NCBI RefSeq assembly: GCF_027587175.1
Contig: NZ_JAPCID010000033.1
Location: 17,921 to 81,920, forward strand
Reading direction: 5' to 3'
Length of the DNA: 64,000 nt
Source: Solirubrobacter deserti
Lineage (GTDB): Bacteria > Actinomycetota > Thermoleophilia > Solirubrobacterales > Solirubrobacteraceae
The position numbers and the translations under genes were made by a program. The first letter of the stretch is position 1; every line of letters begins with the position of its first letter. The notes below the pieces were generated by a model that worked only from the letters and a program-made list of their open reading frames with translations, did not search any database and was not told where the DNA came from. Positions 18,001-25,924 of the stretch are shown piece after piece.

Positions 18001-18555
18001 CGAGCGGATGGCGATGTCCTTGCTGCGATAGCGAGCACCGGACAACACGACCTCGAGGTGATCCGCGTCCGAGAGATCGCATACGAAACTCAGCCCAAGG
18101 CTGCTCGGGCGGAAGCCGTTGGCGGTCGTCAACGGCAGATCGTCGTCGGCGGCTTCCCGGGCGATCGCCCGCCGAGCTGTGAGCCGATCCGTGTCGTCGT
18201 CCCGGTCTTTATCGGCGATCGCCTCGGTTTCGGCGACATCGAGCGCGTCCTCTTCGGCGCCGCTGGCCGCGGTGGCGTCGAGCGTGTCGTCCTCAGCGGG
18301 GCTCTTGCCGGGATCGGCTTCGAGTTCCAATCCGATCGGGTACAGGACGCCCACCCCGTAGCGCTTGCCGGGCCGATCCCCGGTCAGGATCTCTTCCCCT
18401 GTTCCGGCCTGCCGGTATGGACCTGACGCGGCCTGCGGCGTGTCGAACACGAGCTCACCCGCGCAGTTGATCTCCTTACCGGCCGGTGAGGGCCCTACGA
18501 GCTCGGCACGCAAAGCGGCGAGCAGGCGTTCCCTCGCCCCGATGAAGTCAGGCAT
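15061..18555 (-). CDS. drmA: DISARM helicase DrmA
   Basis: DrmA is the large superfamily 2 helicase of DISARM. The product is 1164 aa from ATG 18555, chosen over an ATG at 18570 because GGAGGAG lies 5 bases upstream. Helicase motif I is FFPTGGGKTEAYLALTAF near residue 513, motif II is QDELHLI near 731 (a DELH box), and motif VI is QATGRVGRS near 979. The preceding ~500 residues form a long N-terminal region that includes an acidic segment. Zinc-type pairs (CPWC, and a CPDGTC segment) lie between motifs I and II. Overlaps with the neighbouring genes on both sides show an operon. The family assignment is strengthened by the adjacent DrmB. Confidence 0.88.
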   Translation of the reverse strand: MPDFIGARERLLAALRAELVGPSPAGKEINCAGELVFDTPQAASGPYRQAGTGEEILTGDRPGKRYGVGVLYPIGLELEADPGKSPAEDDTLDATAASGAEEDALDVAETEAIADKDRDDDTDRLTARRAIAREAADDDLPLTTANGFRPSSLGLSFVCDLSDADHLEVVLSGARYRSKDIAIRSTGARWTWWLREPFTISARFPRASLAAGRGMVPADVQNDDLPEGIALDLAAFTRPLGDDRYLLTVSAVNRSSAKAPDSASIFQVQLACKAGGAAIFCPYEERQRVGDDPELASLALLYRDVPAFAIGHGCSADWTAPEGSHRATEVLTAALPEVELPSTTPEIRDDEGNTIAVPMAPLAGIVADDDGVKSLRDIVAGYTAWIETQEARIDDVSEHRDAAVEHMRLCREACDRMKDGIDFLVSGTDPLAAEAFRLANWAMLLQQQRSGHALRETIYDRKAKRIRIEGGFTPRTEGRGTWRPFQIAFVLACLRSTAQGTAPDRGVVELIFFPTGGGKTEAYLALTAFSIFYRRLRDGNDTGVDVLMRYTLRLLTAQQFQRASALICAMEHVRKQRAESLGSHEISIGVWLGASVTPNSRRDAVAALRKLNRDGTGENPFILLRCPWCAAQMGPIKASKEGRPVRTEPKIAGYVEREESVGLRCPDGTCEFHKGLPVYVIDEDVYERRPSLVIGTVDKFAMLAFRPEARRLFGLIAGGDREVSPPNLIVQDELHLISGPLGSMVGLYETVIQELATDRRSDEPVAPKIVGSTATIRRYEKQVCDLYARDEVALFPPRGLDAGDSYFASYARDEEGKLERGRVYVGIHGAGLGSVQTAQVRTFTTLLQAAYMLEADVRDPWWTLLVFFNSLRELGTSVSLLQSDIPDYFRVVAKRLGLDSAEVRRIWRDTELTGRLRNDEVPAAIEELEVRYTEEANRAVDVCLASNIVEVGVDIDRLSLMSVVGQPKTTAQYIQATGRVGRSWWERPGLVATIYSASKPRDRSHFEKFRSYHERLYAQVEPTSVTPFAPPVLDRALHAVIVAYVRQLAHDGTGPRPVPDDLLEAARQLLQDRVDHVDPDESEQLAAVFAKRAEQWRKWGYSDWLADNDSEDYALLRYAGSYASREEQLLSWAVPTSLRNVDAECRAEVTQAYLLAAEYERDRA

Positions 18556-20263
18556 GAGGCTCCTCCGCATTGAAGCGGTCCATGAGGTCTAGGATCTCGT
18601 CGCGGAGTACGGCGTCCGCGAAGACGTGAAGCTGCTCGGTCGGCCTCGTCGTCGCGGTGTAGAACAGCGACCGCGCACGGTCGCCGTGGACTTCAGTGAT
18701 GTCCGTGACGAGGACAATCGGCGCTTCAAGCCCTTTGAAGGCTTGAACCGTCGCGTAGCCGATGAGATTACGGCCCCGATCCTGCCCGTAGGGCTGAAGG
18801 CGGTCCTTCCAAGGGGAGGGCAGGCGTTTCGCGACGCAGTCGCGGACAGGAGAGAGAAGCACGATGTCGCGGCCCTCGGCGCCCGCAGCGTAGAGCTCTG
18901 CCAGGACCGCCTGCACTTCCTGCGCCTCGTCGTCGGCGCCGGTGAAGTAGCGAACCCGGGGCGCGGGCCCACCATCAGGACGGCGAACTGCCGCATAGGC
19001 GGGAGTCAGCTCGGACAGCATCGTCACCCAGCGAGCGATGCGCGGCGTATTCCGGCAGTTTGCTCGCAGCGCGTAGACGGGGATGGAACTCCGTGCAGCA
19101 AGGAACTCGTCGAGACTCACATTCGCCGCGTCGAAGAGCGCCTGCCGCTCGAAGTCGCCGAAGAATGTCCAGCGCCCCGACGACAATCCGCCGGCGAGTC
19201 GCAAGTCCAGGAAGTCGAGGTACGTATCACGCAACAAGTCCTGGGCTTCATCGACCACCAGCCGGTCGTATGTCCCGCCGCCGTCTTGCTCGAGGAGCGC
19301 AGACACCGCGAGGTCGGGGAGCTCATCCCGGAACCACGCCTCGGTGGCCGCCTGAGGTTGGACGGCTCCGGCCGCGCGAAGCATGTGGGTGTGCAACGTT
19401 CCTGCAGTGACTCCGGTCAGCTCCTTCGCCTGCTCGGAGATCCAAGCCCCGAGAAGGCGGTTGAAGCAAACCAGCAAGACGCGTTCGCCCTCCGCGGAGG
19501 CGCGGCGCGCGGCTTCAAGCGCGAGTAGCGTCTTGCCAGTCCCCGCAGGCCCTTCGAACACGACGCGGGGGTTGCGGCTCATTCCGTCGAGGGCGGCGTA
19601 TTGCTCCTCCGTGTAGGAGAGGAGCTCCGCCGCGGCTTCGTCCCGGCGACGAGCGGCCGGCTGGGCCACTTCGAACGCGGGGCGCAGTGCCGCCACGATA
19701 ACGTCACACTCGCGCCGGCTCGGGACGCCTTCGATGGCCTTGTGCGGCAGACAGGCGCGCGCTTTAGCGAGCACCCGCGTCACAAGCTCCCCAATGGACG
19801 CACGCCGCAAGTCGCGGTTGTCGATGACCTCCCATTCGTTCCACTCGACAGCGGGTTCGCGGAAATCGACGTGCGTGAACGCGACCGCTGCCCAGGCGAT
19901 GACCGCATCGGCTTCAGCGCGGCGCCGCTCTCTGAGCACGCGGAGCAGCGAGTACATGTTGTCCTCGGCCTGCTTGAAGGGACTCCGCGTCGTGAGGGGG
20001 TCGTTCCCTAGGCGCCAACGGCCGTCCGCTTCCCTTGACACTCGCCGGTGAGCTTTTACCTCGAGGCACAGCATCCCGAGGCCCGGCGCGATCACCACGA
20101 AGTCCGCTTCTCCACGCATCTGGCTGATGTGCCGCGGCAGATTGAACGAGTGCAGGACGGTCCATCCTTCCGTGGCTGGGTCGTCACGGAAGCGCCGGAA
20201 GAGCTCTTGCTCGCCCGGGCTCGCGGTATCCGGGCCGATAGCAGCAGGGATCATCCGAGCCAC
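18548..20263 (-). CDS. NERD-domain superfamily 1 helicase
   Basis: The N-terminal ~120 residues match a NERD (nuclease-related) domain: RGEADFVVIAPGLGMLCLEV followed by Lys gives the E-D-(E)-x-K order of that nuclease fold. A UvrD/Pif1-like helicase core follows, with Walker A GPAGTGKTLLALEAARRA near residue 240 and motif II LVVDEAQDLL near 336. The motif VI-type end is LFYTATTRPTEQLHVF. The product is 571 aa from GTG 20263, with AAGG 6 bases before the start; MIPAAIG at 20254 is an alternative. It overlaps both neighbours. It is not one of the standard DISARM subunits I know, so it may define a variant or serve as an accessory nuclease-helicase. Confidence 0.85.
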   Translation of the reverse strand: MARMIPAAIGPDTASPGEQELFRRFRDDPATEGWTVLHSFNLPRHISQMRGEADFVVIAPGLGMLCLEVKAHRRVSREADGRWRLGNDPLTTRSPFKQAEDNMYSLLRVLRERRRAEADAVIAWAAVAFTHVDFREPAVEWNEWEVIDNRDLRRASIGELVTRVLAKARACLPHKAIEGVPSRRECDVIVAALRPAFEVAQPAARRRDEAAAELLSYTEEQYAALDGMSRNPRVVFEGPAGTGKTLLALEAARRASAEGERVLLVCFNRLLGAWISEQAKELTGVTAGTLHTHMLRAAGAVQPQAATEAWFRDELPDLAVSALLEQDGGGTYDRLVVDEAQDLLRDTYLDFLDLRLAGGLSSGRWTFFGDFERQALFDAANVSLDEFLAARSSIPVYALRANCRNTPRIARWVTMLSELTPAYAAVRRPDGGPAPRVRYFTGADDEAQEVQAVLAELYAAGAEGRDIVLLSPVRDCVAKRLPSPWKDRLQPYGQDRGRNLIGYATVQAFKGLEAPIVLVTDITEVHGDRARSLFYTATTRPTEQLHVFADAVLRDEILDLMDRFNAEEPHA

Positions 20264-21753
20264 AGGTCACCTTCGATCTCGAAGACCCTGCGGAGCCGGC
20301 TTCGTGGGACGGCGGCGAGGTCCGGAGCGCGACCGGTGATGCGGGCCACGCGAAGAGTTCCTTCCCCGTCAATCTCCTCAACCTCATAGTCGTCCCAGCC
20401 GTTTTGCAAGAGAGTGGTGAGGTTTGCCTCTTGTAGTTCTGCGAGGAGCAGCCGCCGGATTTCGTTCCCGGCCTTGGTATGGGCCTTCGCGATCTTGCCC
20501 ATGGCGTCCCACAACGCCTCCGCGTTCGCCTCTCCGACAAGAGAGCAGATCGCGGCGAAGTCGCTGTAATCCCGCGTCTTGATGCTCGTCGGGTCAGCCC
20601 ACCGCCGGACGTTGGCCTCAGAGGCGATAGTGCTGCCGAGGCGCCGGAGCTTCCTCGCGACCAGCGCAACGCCAGCCTCATTAAGCTCAGCGTTGAGGGC
20701 ACCCTTGAGCCGCTGCTGAAGCCGCCGGAGATGCGCGGCTTCTGTCCCGAGGAGCCTGTCCGCATAGTTGCGGACGTAGTTCTCATCACCCTCTGTCCGC
20801 ACTACCAAGAAGTCGCCGGGAACGAGCTCTGACACCAGGGACTGGTGGACGAGGAGCTCCTCGTCGACCTCCGCTACGTTCGCTCGCGCGCCGTCCCGGC
20901 TTTCGAAATAGACGCCCTGCCCGGACGCCAGCACGAACAAGGCTGCTTCGACTGGTTCCCCCCAGCCTTCAACATCGCTGTGCCGGGCCGCTCGGGTCAC
21001 CGCACTCCACTCGATGCGAGGAACGACATCAGCGGCGTCGACCAACGACCGCCCGGGTCGAGGCTCCCGCGCCGGAGCCTCCTCTAGTGCCTGGCGGACT
21101 CGCTTCTCGCTGCCGTCCACAAGATCAAGCTCGGGACCGCGGTCGCGAAGCCACCCGAAACGCACGAAGACAAACCGCTCCGCGCGCGGAGCTCGTAGTA
21201 CCCGGCTGGGGAACCACGCTGAGGGTCCGACGGCCACAACGTCGCTCGCAGTCGTGCGGCTCAGCTCCGCCGCGGTCAACACGGGCGTTCCCGGAAAAGC
21301 TTCACCGACGGCGCCGGCGTGACGGCCATCGACGAGCAAGATCGCGGCACCCTCCCGGCGCCAGATCTGGCCGGAAACGGCGTCGCCGAGCGGGTCGTCC
21401 CCGCAGGCCCACAGGTGCTCAAGCGTGTCGGCGACGGTAAGCGCGAGCTGCGAGTGATCGGGCGCGACCTCGGGTGCACGGCGCAGGCGCGGCAGGACGG
21501 CGTCCGCCACGGCCTGGACGTCAATCGCGCGGGAGTTCACCGGCAGCGGAACCGTAGCCAATCGCCAGCGCAGCGCGCGCAGCGGACGGGCGATGCTCGC
21601 CCAGTATCCCTCAGACGCTTCGTCTCCGACGGAGCGGAGCAGCAACTGGATCTGAGACGAGAACTCTTCGATGGTCGGGTTCTCGATGATCGCCTGGCGC
21701 CCTGTCCATGTCCTTGCGAGCTTGTGCAACCCGTCTGCGGTGAAGAGAGTCAC
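20251..21753 (-). CDS. Uncharacterised DISARM-operon protein (DrmE-like candidate, C-terminal partner)
   Basis: This 500-aa protein starts at the GTG at 21753, overlapping the previous stop in GTGA. It has no catalytic motif that I can name. The first half contains alternating strands typical of a Rossmann-like region (AAILLVDGRHAGAVGE; TASDVVAVGPSAWFP; ERFVFVRFGWLRD); the second half is strongly helical (LRRLQQRLKGALNAELNEAG). In class 2 DISARM a large protein, DrmE, precedes drmA. Together with the next upstream gene this would make about 840 aa, so a split DrmE is conceivable. That is inference from position and size, not from a motif. Confidence 0.6.
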   Translation of the reverse strand: MTLFTADGLHKLARTWTGRQAIIENPTIEEFSSQIQLLLRSVGDEASEGYWASIARPLRALRWRLATVPLPVNSRAIDVQAVADAVLPRLRRAPEVAPDHSQLALTVADTLEHLWACGDDPLGDAVSGQIWRREGAAILLVDGRHAGAVGEAFPGTPVLTAAELSRTTASDVVAVGPSAWFPSRVLRAPRAERFVFVRFGWLRDRGPELDLVDGSEKRVRQALEEAPAREPRPGRSLVDAADVVPRIEWSAVTRAARHSDVEGWGEPVEAALFVLASGQGVYFESRDGARANVAEVDEELLVHQSLVSELVPGDFLVVRTEGDENYVRNYADRLLGTEAAHLRRLQQRLKGALNAELNEAGVALVARKLRRLGSTIASEANVRRWADPTSIKTRDYSDFAAICSLVGEANAEALWDAMGKIAKAHTKAGNEIRRLLLAELQEANLTTLLQNGWDDYEVEEIDGEGTLRVARITGRAPDLAAVPRSRLRRVFEIEGDLWLG

Positions 21754-22763
21754 GCCACCTCCGCAAATGCCACGAACTCGATGCCGTCCGGGACCACGAG
21801 ACGCCAAGCGAGTTCTGTGTCCGGCTGGGCGTAGGCCATGTCCTGTGCGAGTTCGGCGCAAGCGTCTTCCGCGCTAATCGTCGAGCGGTCGAGCACGACG
21901 AGCTTGTGAGCTGTAGGCCAGAGGTGCCTGTAGCGGAGGAAAGCGCGACCGCCGTCCAGAACGGCGAGTTTCGGGGCGAGCTCTCGGTGAGCCGGCGTCG
22001 GCTCCACCGACGACGGGACCGCGACGGCGCGATAGAAGCGGTGGGCGTCCCGGAACTGCTGGACGCGTGCGATGTTCTGCAAGACCCCTGATCGAGCCTC
22101 TTCAGGTCCGCCACTTGGCAGCAACGGCTCATCGCAGAACTCTGTCTCCACAGCGGCCAGCGTGCTGACAAGCACGACATCGCAGCGCTTGGTGGTCGCG
22201 AACGTGAGCGCTGCGGAGTCGCCGACCAGAGCCCGGAGCAGCGGCGACGTCCGCACCGTTCGTGCCTGAAGCGTCTCGCCGGCTTCATCTTCACCGGCTA
22301 GGCGGACCTTCAGAGCATGTGAAACATGGAGCTTCCGGGTCTCGTTCCTCCGCAACTGGAAGGAGATGAGTTCCTGCCCGTCGATAGGCGACGGTTCGAA
22401 GCCGCACCAACGCCCGTCATACACCTTGTCCTTCGGGCCGAAGTACTTGATTGGCGTCTTGGGCGGCGTGTTGCGCAGCACCTCAACGTGGGCCGCGAGA
22501 TCGTCAGGCGCCATCGGACTGAGCTCATCGCAGCGCTGTACAGCCGCTGCAACCGCGAACACCGCGGCAAAGTCCCGGGTCGGCACTGACACGACCGCCG
22601 TCGTCGGTCGACCCGCCGGCACCCCGGCCAGGCCCCGGCCCAGGTGCGCCATGAAGGCGGCCCAGTCTGGGATCCGAGTGCGGCGTGCGTGACCGTCGCC
22701 GTCCTTGGCGCCCAGGAACCACAGATCTGAGACTTTCGGTGAAGACCGGCCAACCACTTGCAC
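21750..22763 (-). CDS. Uncharacterised DISARM-operon protein (DrmE-like candidate, N-terminal partner)
   Basis: The first gene of the six-gene overlapping operon encodes 337 aa from GTG 22763. The N-terminal half has TTAVVSVPTRDFAAVFAVAA, a strand-loop-helix that could form a nucleotide- or ligand-binding site. Later CDVVLVSTLAAVETEF and LWPTAHKLVVLDRSTI also look like alpha/beta strands. No Walker box or nuclease motif is visible. The gene is 156 bases downstream of the methyltransferase stop, with a short hairpin in between. That gap is the only real one in the operon, so the promoter probably lies there. See the following gene for the DrmE idea. Confidence 0.6.
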   Translation of the reverse strand: MQVVGRSSPKVSDLWFLGAKDGDGHARRTRIPDWAAFMAHLGRGLAGVPAGRPTTAVVSVPTRDFAAVFAVAAAVQRCDELSPMAPDDLAAHVEVLRNTPPKTPIKYFGPKDKVYDGRWCGFEPSPIDGQELISFQLRRNETRKLHVSHALKVRLAGEDEAGETLQARTVRTSPLLRALVGDSAALTFATTKRCDVVLVSTLAAVETEFCDEPLLPSGGPEEARSGVLQNIARVQQFRDAHRFYRAVAVPSSVEPTPAHRELAPKLAVLDGGRAFLRYRHLWPTAHKLVVLDRSTISAEDACAELAQDMAYAQPDTELAWRLVVPDGIEFVAFAEVA

Positions 22764-22902
22764 GAAGTCGAGGAAGGTATGCCGGACCTGACAGCTACGT
22801 CAACCTCCTACGGCGATACGGACGAACGTTCGACATCGACGGCGATCCGCTCGAGGCAGCAGCGCGTGGAGCACCGCTCGACAAAGGTGGAGGTCGACCA
22901 GT

Positions 22903-22920
22903 GCCCCGACGCTGTGGGGC
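22903..22920 (-). terminator. Short stem-loop at the methyltransferase stop
   Basis: GCCCC (22903-22907) and GGGGC (22916-22920) form a 5-bp stem with an 8-base loop directly after the minus-strand stop codon of the methyltransferase. It could partly separate that gene from the DISARM-like operon. The stem is short, so the call is weak. Confidence 0.3.
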
Positions 22921-23936
22921 TACGCAGCGCGGCGACCTGGACGCTCATCGGCGTCTCTCAGGACTGCCGCGATCTCCCGTGCAACTGCCTCAGCGACAGG
23001 GGGCGGGAACGCGTTGCCGATCTGTCGATACTGAGCGGTCTTGCGGCCGGCGAACGCCCAGTCGTCGTCGAACCCCTGAATTCGGGCCGCCATGCGGACG
23101 GTGAGGCGAGGCATTTCACTGAACCCAGGCATTGGAGCGGAGTCCGCGATTCCTCGGCCGTCGACGCCCATCGCTGCCCACTCACGCCTCGCTCTCGTCG
23201 GTCCGAGGTCCGGGCCGCCATGTTTCTTCGACCCGCCAACGAGCGTCGGCGCGATGCGGCTTGCGTTGGTGCGCCAGGCATCGGCCCCTTCCCAGCCGTT
23301 CGCCGCCATCAGGTCGTGCAAGCAGTCGCCGACAGTCGGGGGCCTGACGACCGACGGCGCTGGCCACTGAAAGTTCCAGGCAAGATCAGGCGGGAGCGCT
23401 ACCAGGATCGTCCTCGGACGCAGCTGGGGGACACCATAGTCAGCAGCCTGCAACAGCCGCCATGCGGGTTCGTAACCCATGCGCCGCAGCTGGTCGTCGA
23501 TAGCCGCGCGGTAGGCGGTGAACTTCGGATCGAGGAGCCCCCGGACGTTCTCGAGCAGCACCGCCCGCGGCCAGCACTCGCCGACAAGCCGCAGAGCTTC
23601 GGGAAACAGGTTGCGTTCGTCGTCGGCTCCGAGTTGCTTTCCGGCCGCACTGAACGGCGGGCACGGAACACCGCCGGCCAAGAGATCGACCTTCCCTTCC
23701 CACTCCAACGCCGAGAAGCCGCGCACATCGCCCGGCGTGCCGCCGACCGGTACCGCCTCGCCTACCCGAGGCCCGATGACCTTCCACCTCGGCCGGTTGA
23801 TGCGCAGAGTCTCGGCGGCGTGTGCGTCGATCTCCACAAGCACTTGATGCTCGAATCCAGCCCGCTCGACCCCGAGCGCCTGGCCTCCGGCCCCAGCGCA
23901 GATCTCGATCGAAGTTAGTTGAGTCATGGCCTTCAT
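22920..23936 (-). CDS. DNA (cytosine-5-)-methyltransferase, probable NgoMIV-type partner
   Basis: The enzyme transfers a methyl group from S-adenosylmethionine to C5 of cytosine. All main motifs are visible: I (SIEICAGAGGQALGV), IV with the catalytic Cys (GGVPCPPFSAAGKQLG), VI (LENVRGL), VIII (QLRPRTILVAL) and X (RQIGNAFPPPVAEAV). The target-recognition region contains IAPTLVGGSKKHGGPDLGP, shared almost exactly with the second methyltransferase at 24840. The start at 23936 (MKAMTQL) has GGAG 4 bases upstream; 23927 is an alternative. The product is 338 aa. It is divergent from vsr and heads the transcriptional direction of the DISARM-like operon. It could protect against the NgoMIV-like nuclease and may also serve as a DISARM methylase. 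Confidence 0.92.
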   Translation of the reverse strand: MKAMTQLTSIEICAGAGGQALGVERAGFEHQVLVEIDAHAAETLRINRPRWKVIGPRVGEAVPVGGTPGDVRGFSALEWEGKVDLLAGGVPCPPFSAAGKQLGADDERNLFPEALRLVGECWPRAVLLENVRGLLDPKFTAYRAAIDDQLRRMGYEPAWRLLQAADYGVPQLRPRTILVALPPDLAWNFQWPAPSVVRPPTVGDCLHDLMAANGWEGADAWRTNASRIAPTLVGGSKKHGGPDLGPTRARREWAAMGVDGRGIADSAPMPGFSEMPRLTVRMAARIQGFDDDWAFAGRKTAQYRQIGNAFPPPVAEAVAREIAAVLRDADERPGRRAA

Positions 23937-24071
23937 AGGGCTCCGCGGCGCGAATTCGCCCCCTACACCGGACGACCGCTCCCCGTTCGCGCGGCAATGC
24001 CCGCGTGGCTCTTGGGGCGCGCGAGGAATCGAGACGCCGGGAGCCGGCTCAGCCACGGGTAGGCTCGAGAA

Positions 24072-24518
24072 GTGCCAGTTCCTGTCCCCCCGCCCCCTGG
24101 ACCGTCCGCGCGAAGCGCGAACATGCGGGCCAACAGGCGCCGCGACACGAGCCCCGAGCTCGCTGTCCGCCGGATGTTGCATCGCCAGGGATTTCGCTAC
24201 CGCGTCGACTATCCGATCAAGGTCCCCGCACGAAGGTCAATCCGCTCAGACATCGTCTTTACAGGCGCCCGAATCTGTATTCGGATCCAGGGATGCTGGT
24301 GGCACGGATGCCCTGACTGCTCCAAGAAGCGCAAGCCACCCTCGGCGGGATACTGGAGTGCGAAGATTGCCCGCAACGCGGAACGTGACGCGGAGCAGCT
24401 CGCGGCCCTTAGAGCCGCCGGGTGGACCGTCCTGACCTACTGGGAGCATGAGGATCCGGCGGCCGTAGTCGCTGACATCCAGGTTCATTTGGCCGAAGCG
24501 CGTCAACGAGTCGTGTGA
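24072..24518 (+). CDS. vsr: Very short patch repair endonuclease (Vsr)
   Basis: Vsr nicks DNA next to T:G mismatches created when 5-methylcytosine deaminates, and so limits mutation caused by C5 methyltransferases. The 148-aa product begins at GTG 24072, which keeps the characteristic N-terminus SARSANMRANRRRDTSPELA. The core has SDIVFTGARICIRI and GCWWHGCPDCSKKRKPP (zinc ligands and active-site His), and the end has GWTVLTYWEHEDP. It is divergent from the first C5 methyltransferase, separated by 135 bases, and lies upstream of the second one, so it fits either. Family length is normal. Confidence 0.92.
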   Translation: MPVPVPPPPGPSARSANMRANRRRDTSPELAVRRMLHRQGFRYRVDYPIKVPARRSIRSDIVFTGARICIRIQGCWWHGCPDCSKKRKPPSAGYWSAKIARNAERDAEQLAALRAAGWTVLTYWEHEDPAAVVADIQVHLAEARQRVV

Positions 24519-24569
24519 ACAAGCCGATGACCACTCCCGCCCCATTCATCCTCACGCCGCGATGACGGG

Positions 24570-24722
24570 ATGGTCGAGCTGCGTGCGTTCAGCGACGATT
24601 CGGACGATCCGATCGTTCTGCCCTTGGACGCGGTTGACGGCCACGCCTTCGGCGTCGCCGTAGCCGATGTCCTATCCGCGCTCGACGCGGGGACCATCCG
24701 TTGCCTCGCACGCAACTCGTGA
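24570..24722 (+). CDS. Small acidic hypothetical protein, 50 aa
   Basis: ATG 24570 opens a 50-codon frame ending at 24722. The product (MVELRAFSDDSDDPIVLPL at its start, ADVLSALDAGTIRCLARNS at its end) has a normal globular composition with alternating hydrophobics, unlike the Arg/Ser-rich shadow frames around it. It lies between vsr and the second methyltransferase on the same strand. It could be a small regulator of the restriction-modification genes, but nothing in the sequence shows DNA binding. The ~120 bases after it up to the methyltransferase start show no other feature. Confidence 0.5.
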   Translation: MVELRAFSDDSDDPIVLPLDAVDGHAFGVAVADVLSALDAGTIRCLARNS

Positions 24723-24839
24723 TCTCTGGCCGAACCGTCGTGATCAGCGGCACTGAGGACGGGGGACTGAGCTCGAGATCGAGCGCCCGCGGGCGTGAGA
24801 ACACACGGTCGCGTCCGAGGCGCGTCCTATCTTCTCGGC

Positions 24840-25868
24840 GTGGATTCGCCAGCTCAACTGACCTCGGTGGAGATCTGCGCTGGAGCCGGTGGCCAAGCGC
24901 ACGGACTCGAGAACGCGGGGTTCAAGCATCTCGCGCTCGTCGAGAACGACCGCTGGTGCTGCGAGACGCTTCGCGCCCGCCGGCCGTGGCGCGACCAGGT
25001 CCGGGAACTCAGCGTCAAGGAGTGGAAAGCCACGACGTTCAAGGGCCAGGTCGATCTGTTCGCTGGCGGTGTCCCTTGTCCCCCGTTCTCACGTGCCGGA
25101 CGCCGGCTCGGGGCAGACGATGAGCGTGACCTGTTCCCCACCGCGATCGAGCTCATCAGCGAGTGCGAGCCGCGAGCTGTGATGCTGGAGAATGTGCGCG
25201 GGCTTCTCGCGACCGACTTCGACGACTACCGTCGTGACGTCATCGAAGGCCCTCTCAAGGAGATGGGCTACGTCCCGCGATGGAAGCTGCTCGAAGCGCG
25301 GGACTACGGAGTGCCGCAGTTGCGCCCCCGGGTTCTCCTCGTGGCCCTAAAGGAAGACGCCGATGAGCACTTCGCGTGGCCCGATCAGGATCCGGACGCG
25401 ACGAGTTCCGTGGGTGAGGTCCTCCGCCGCGAGATGGGCCGCGGCGGTTGGAAGGGCGCAACGGAGTGGGCGCAACGAGCCAAGGGCATCGCTCCCACGC
25501 TCGTAGGCGGCTCCAAGAAGCACGGCGGGCCGGATCTCGGCCCCACACAGGCAAAGAAACAGTGGGCGGCGATGGGAGTCAACGGGCATCTGGTGGCTAC
25601 CGAGCCGCCCGGGCCGGACTTCCCTCTCGACGGGAATCCCGTGCTCACCGTGCGCATGACGGCGATGCTGCAAGGGTTCCCGCGCGACTGGCCGTTTCAG
25701 GGAAGCAAGACCGCGGCGTACCGCCAGGTCGGCAACGCGTTCCCGCCCCCCGTCGCCGAAGCTGTCGGCAGGAAGATCCGCGCCGCGCTGATCGCCTCAG
25801 CACCAGCGGCTCTCCCGGCGGTTCTGCCGACGCGCGTCGAGCGCGGGCACGGGCGCGCAGCGGCGTAG
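24840..25868 (+). CDS. DNA (cytosine-5-)-methyltransferase, probable NaeI-type modification enzyme
   Basis: A second C5 methyltransferase of 342 aa starts at GTG 24840. Motifs: I TSVEICAGAGGQAHGLENAG; IV GGVPCPPFSRAGRRLG; VI LENVRGLL; VIII QLRPRVLLVAL; X RQVGNAFPPPVAEAV. Its target-recognition segment again contains IAPTLVGGSKKHGGPDLGP, followed by a K-rich variant of the same helix. The identity across this region, normally the most variable part of such enzymes, argues that both methyltransferases read the same sequence. The NaeI-type nuclease follows 56 bases downstream on the same strand, the usual layout of a type II system, so this is most likely its protective enzyme at GCCGGC. Confidence 0.92.
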   Translation: MDSPAQLTSVEICAGAGGQAHGLENAGFKHLALVENDRWCCETLRARRPWRDQVRELSVKEWKATTFKGQVDLFAGGVPCPPFSRAGRRLGADDERDLFPTAIELISECEPRAVMLENVRGLLATDFDDYRRDVIEGPLKEMGYVPRWKLLEARDYGVPQLRPRVLLVALKEDADEHFAWPDQDPDATSSVGEVLRREMGRGGWKGATEWAQRAKGIAPTLVGGSKKHGGPDLGPTQAKKQWAAMGVNGHLVATEPPGPDFPLDGNPVLTVRMTAMLQGFPRDWPFQGSKTAAYRQVGNAFPPPVAEAVGRKIRAALIASAPAALPAVLPTRVERGHGRAAA

Positions 25869-25924
25869 GTTCCTGGCTTCGGCCGGGACATAGGACATAG
25901 GCATCGCGCGGCGAAGCCCGCGTG

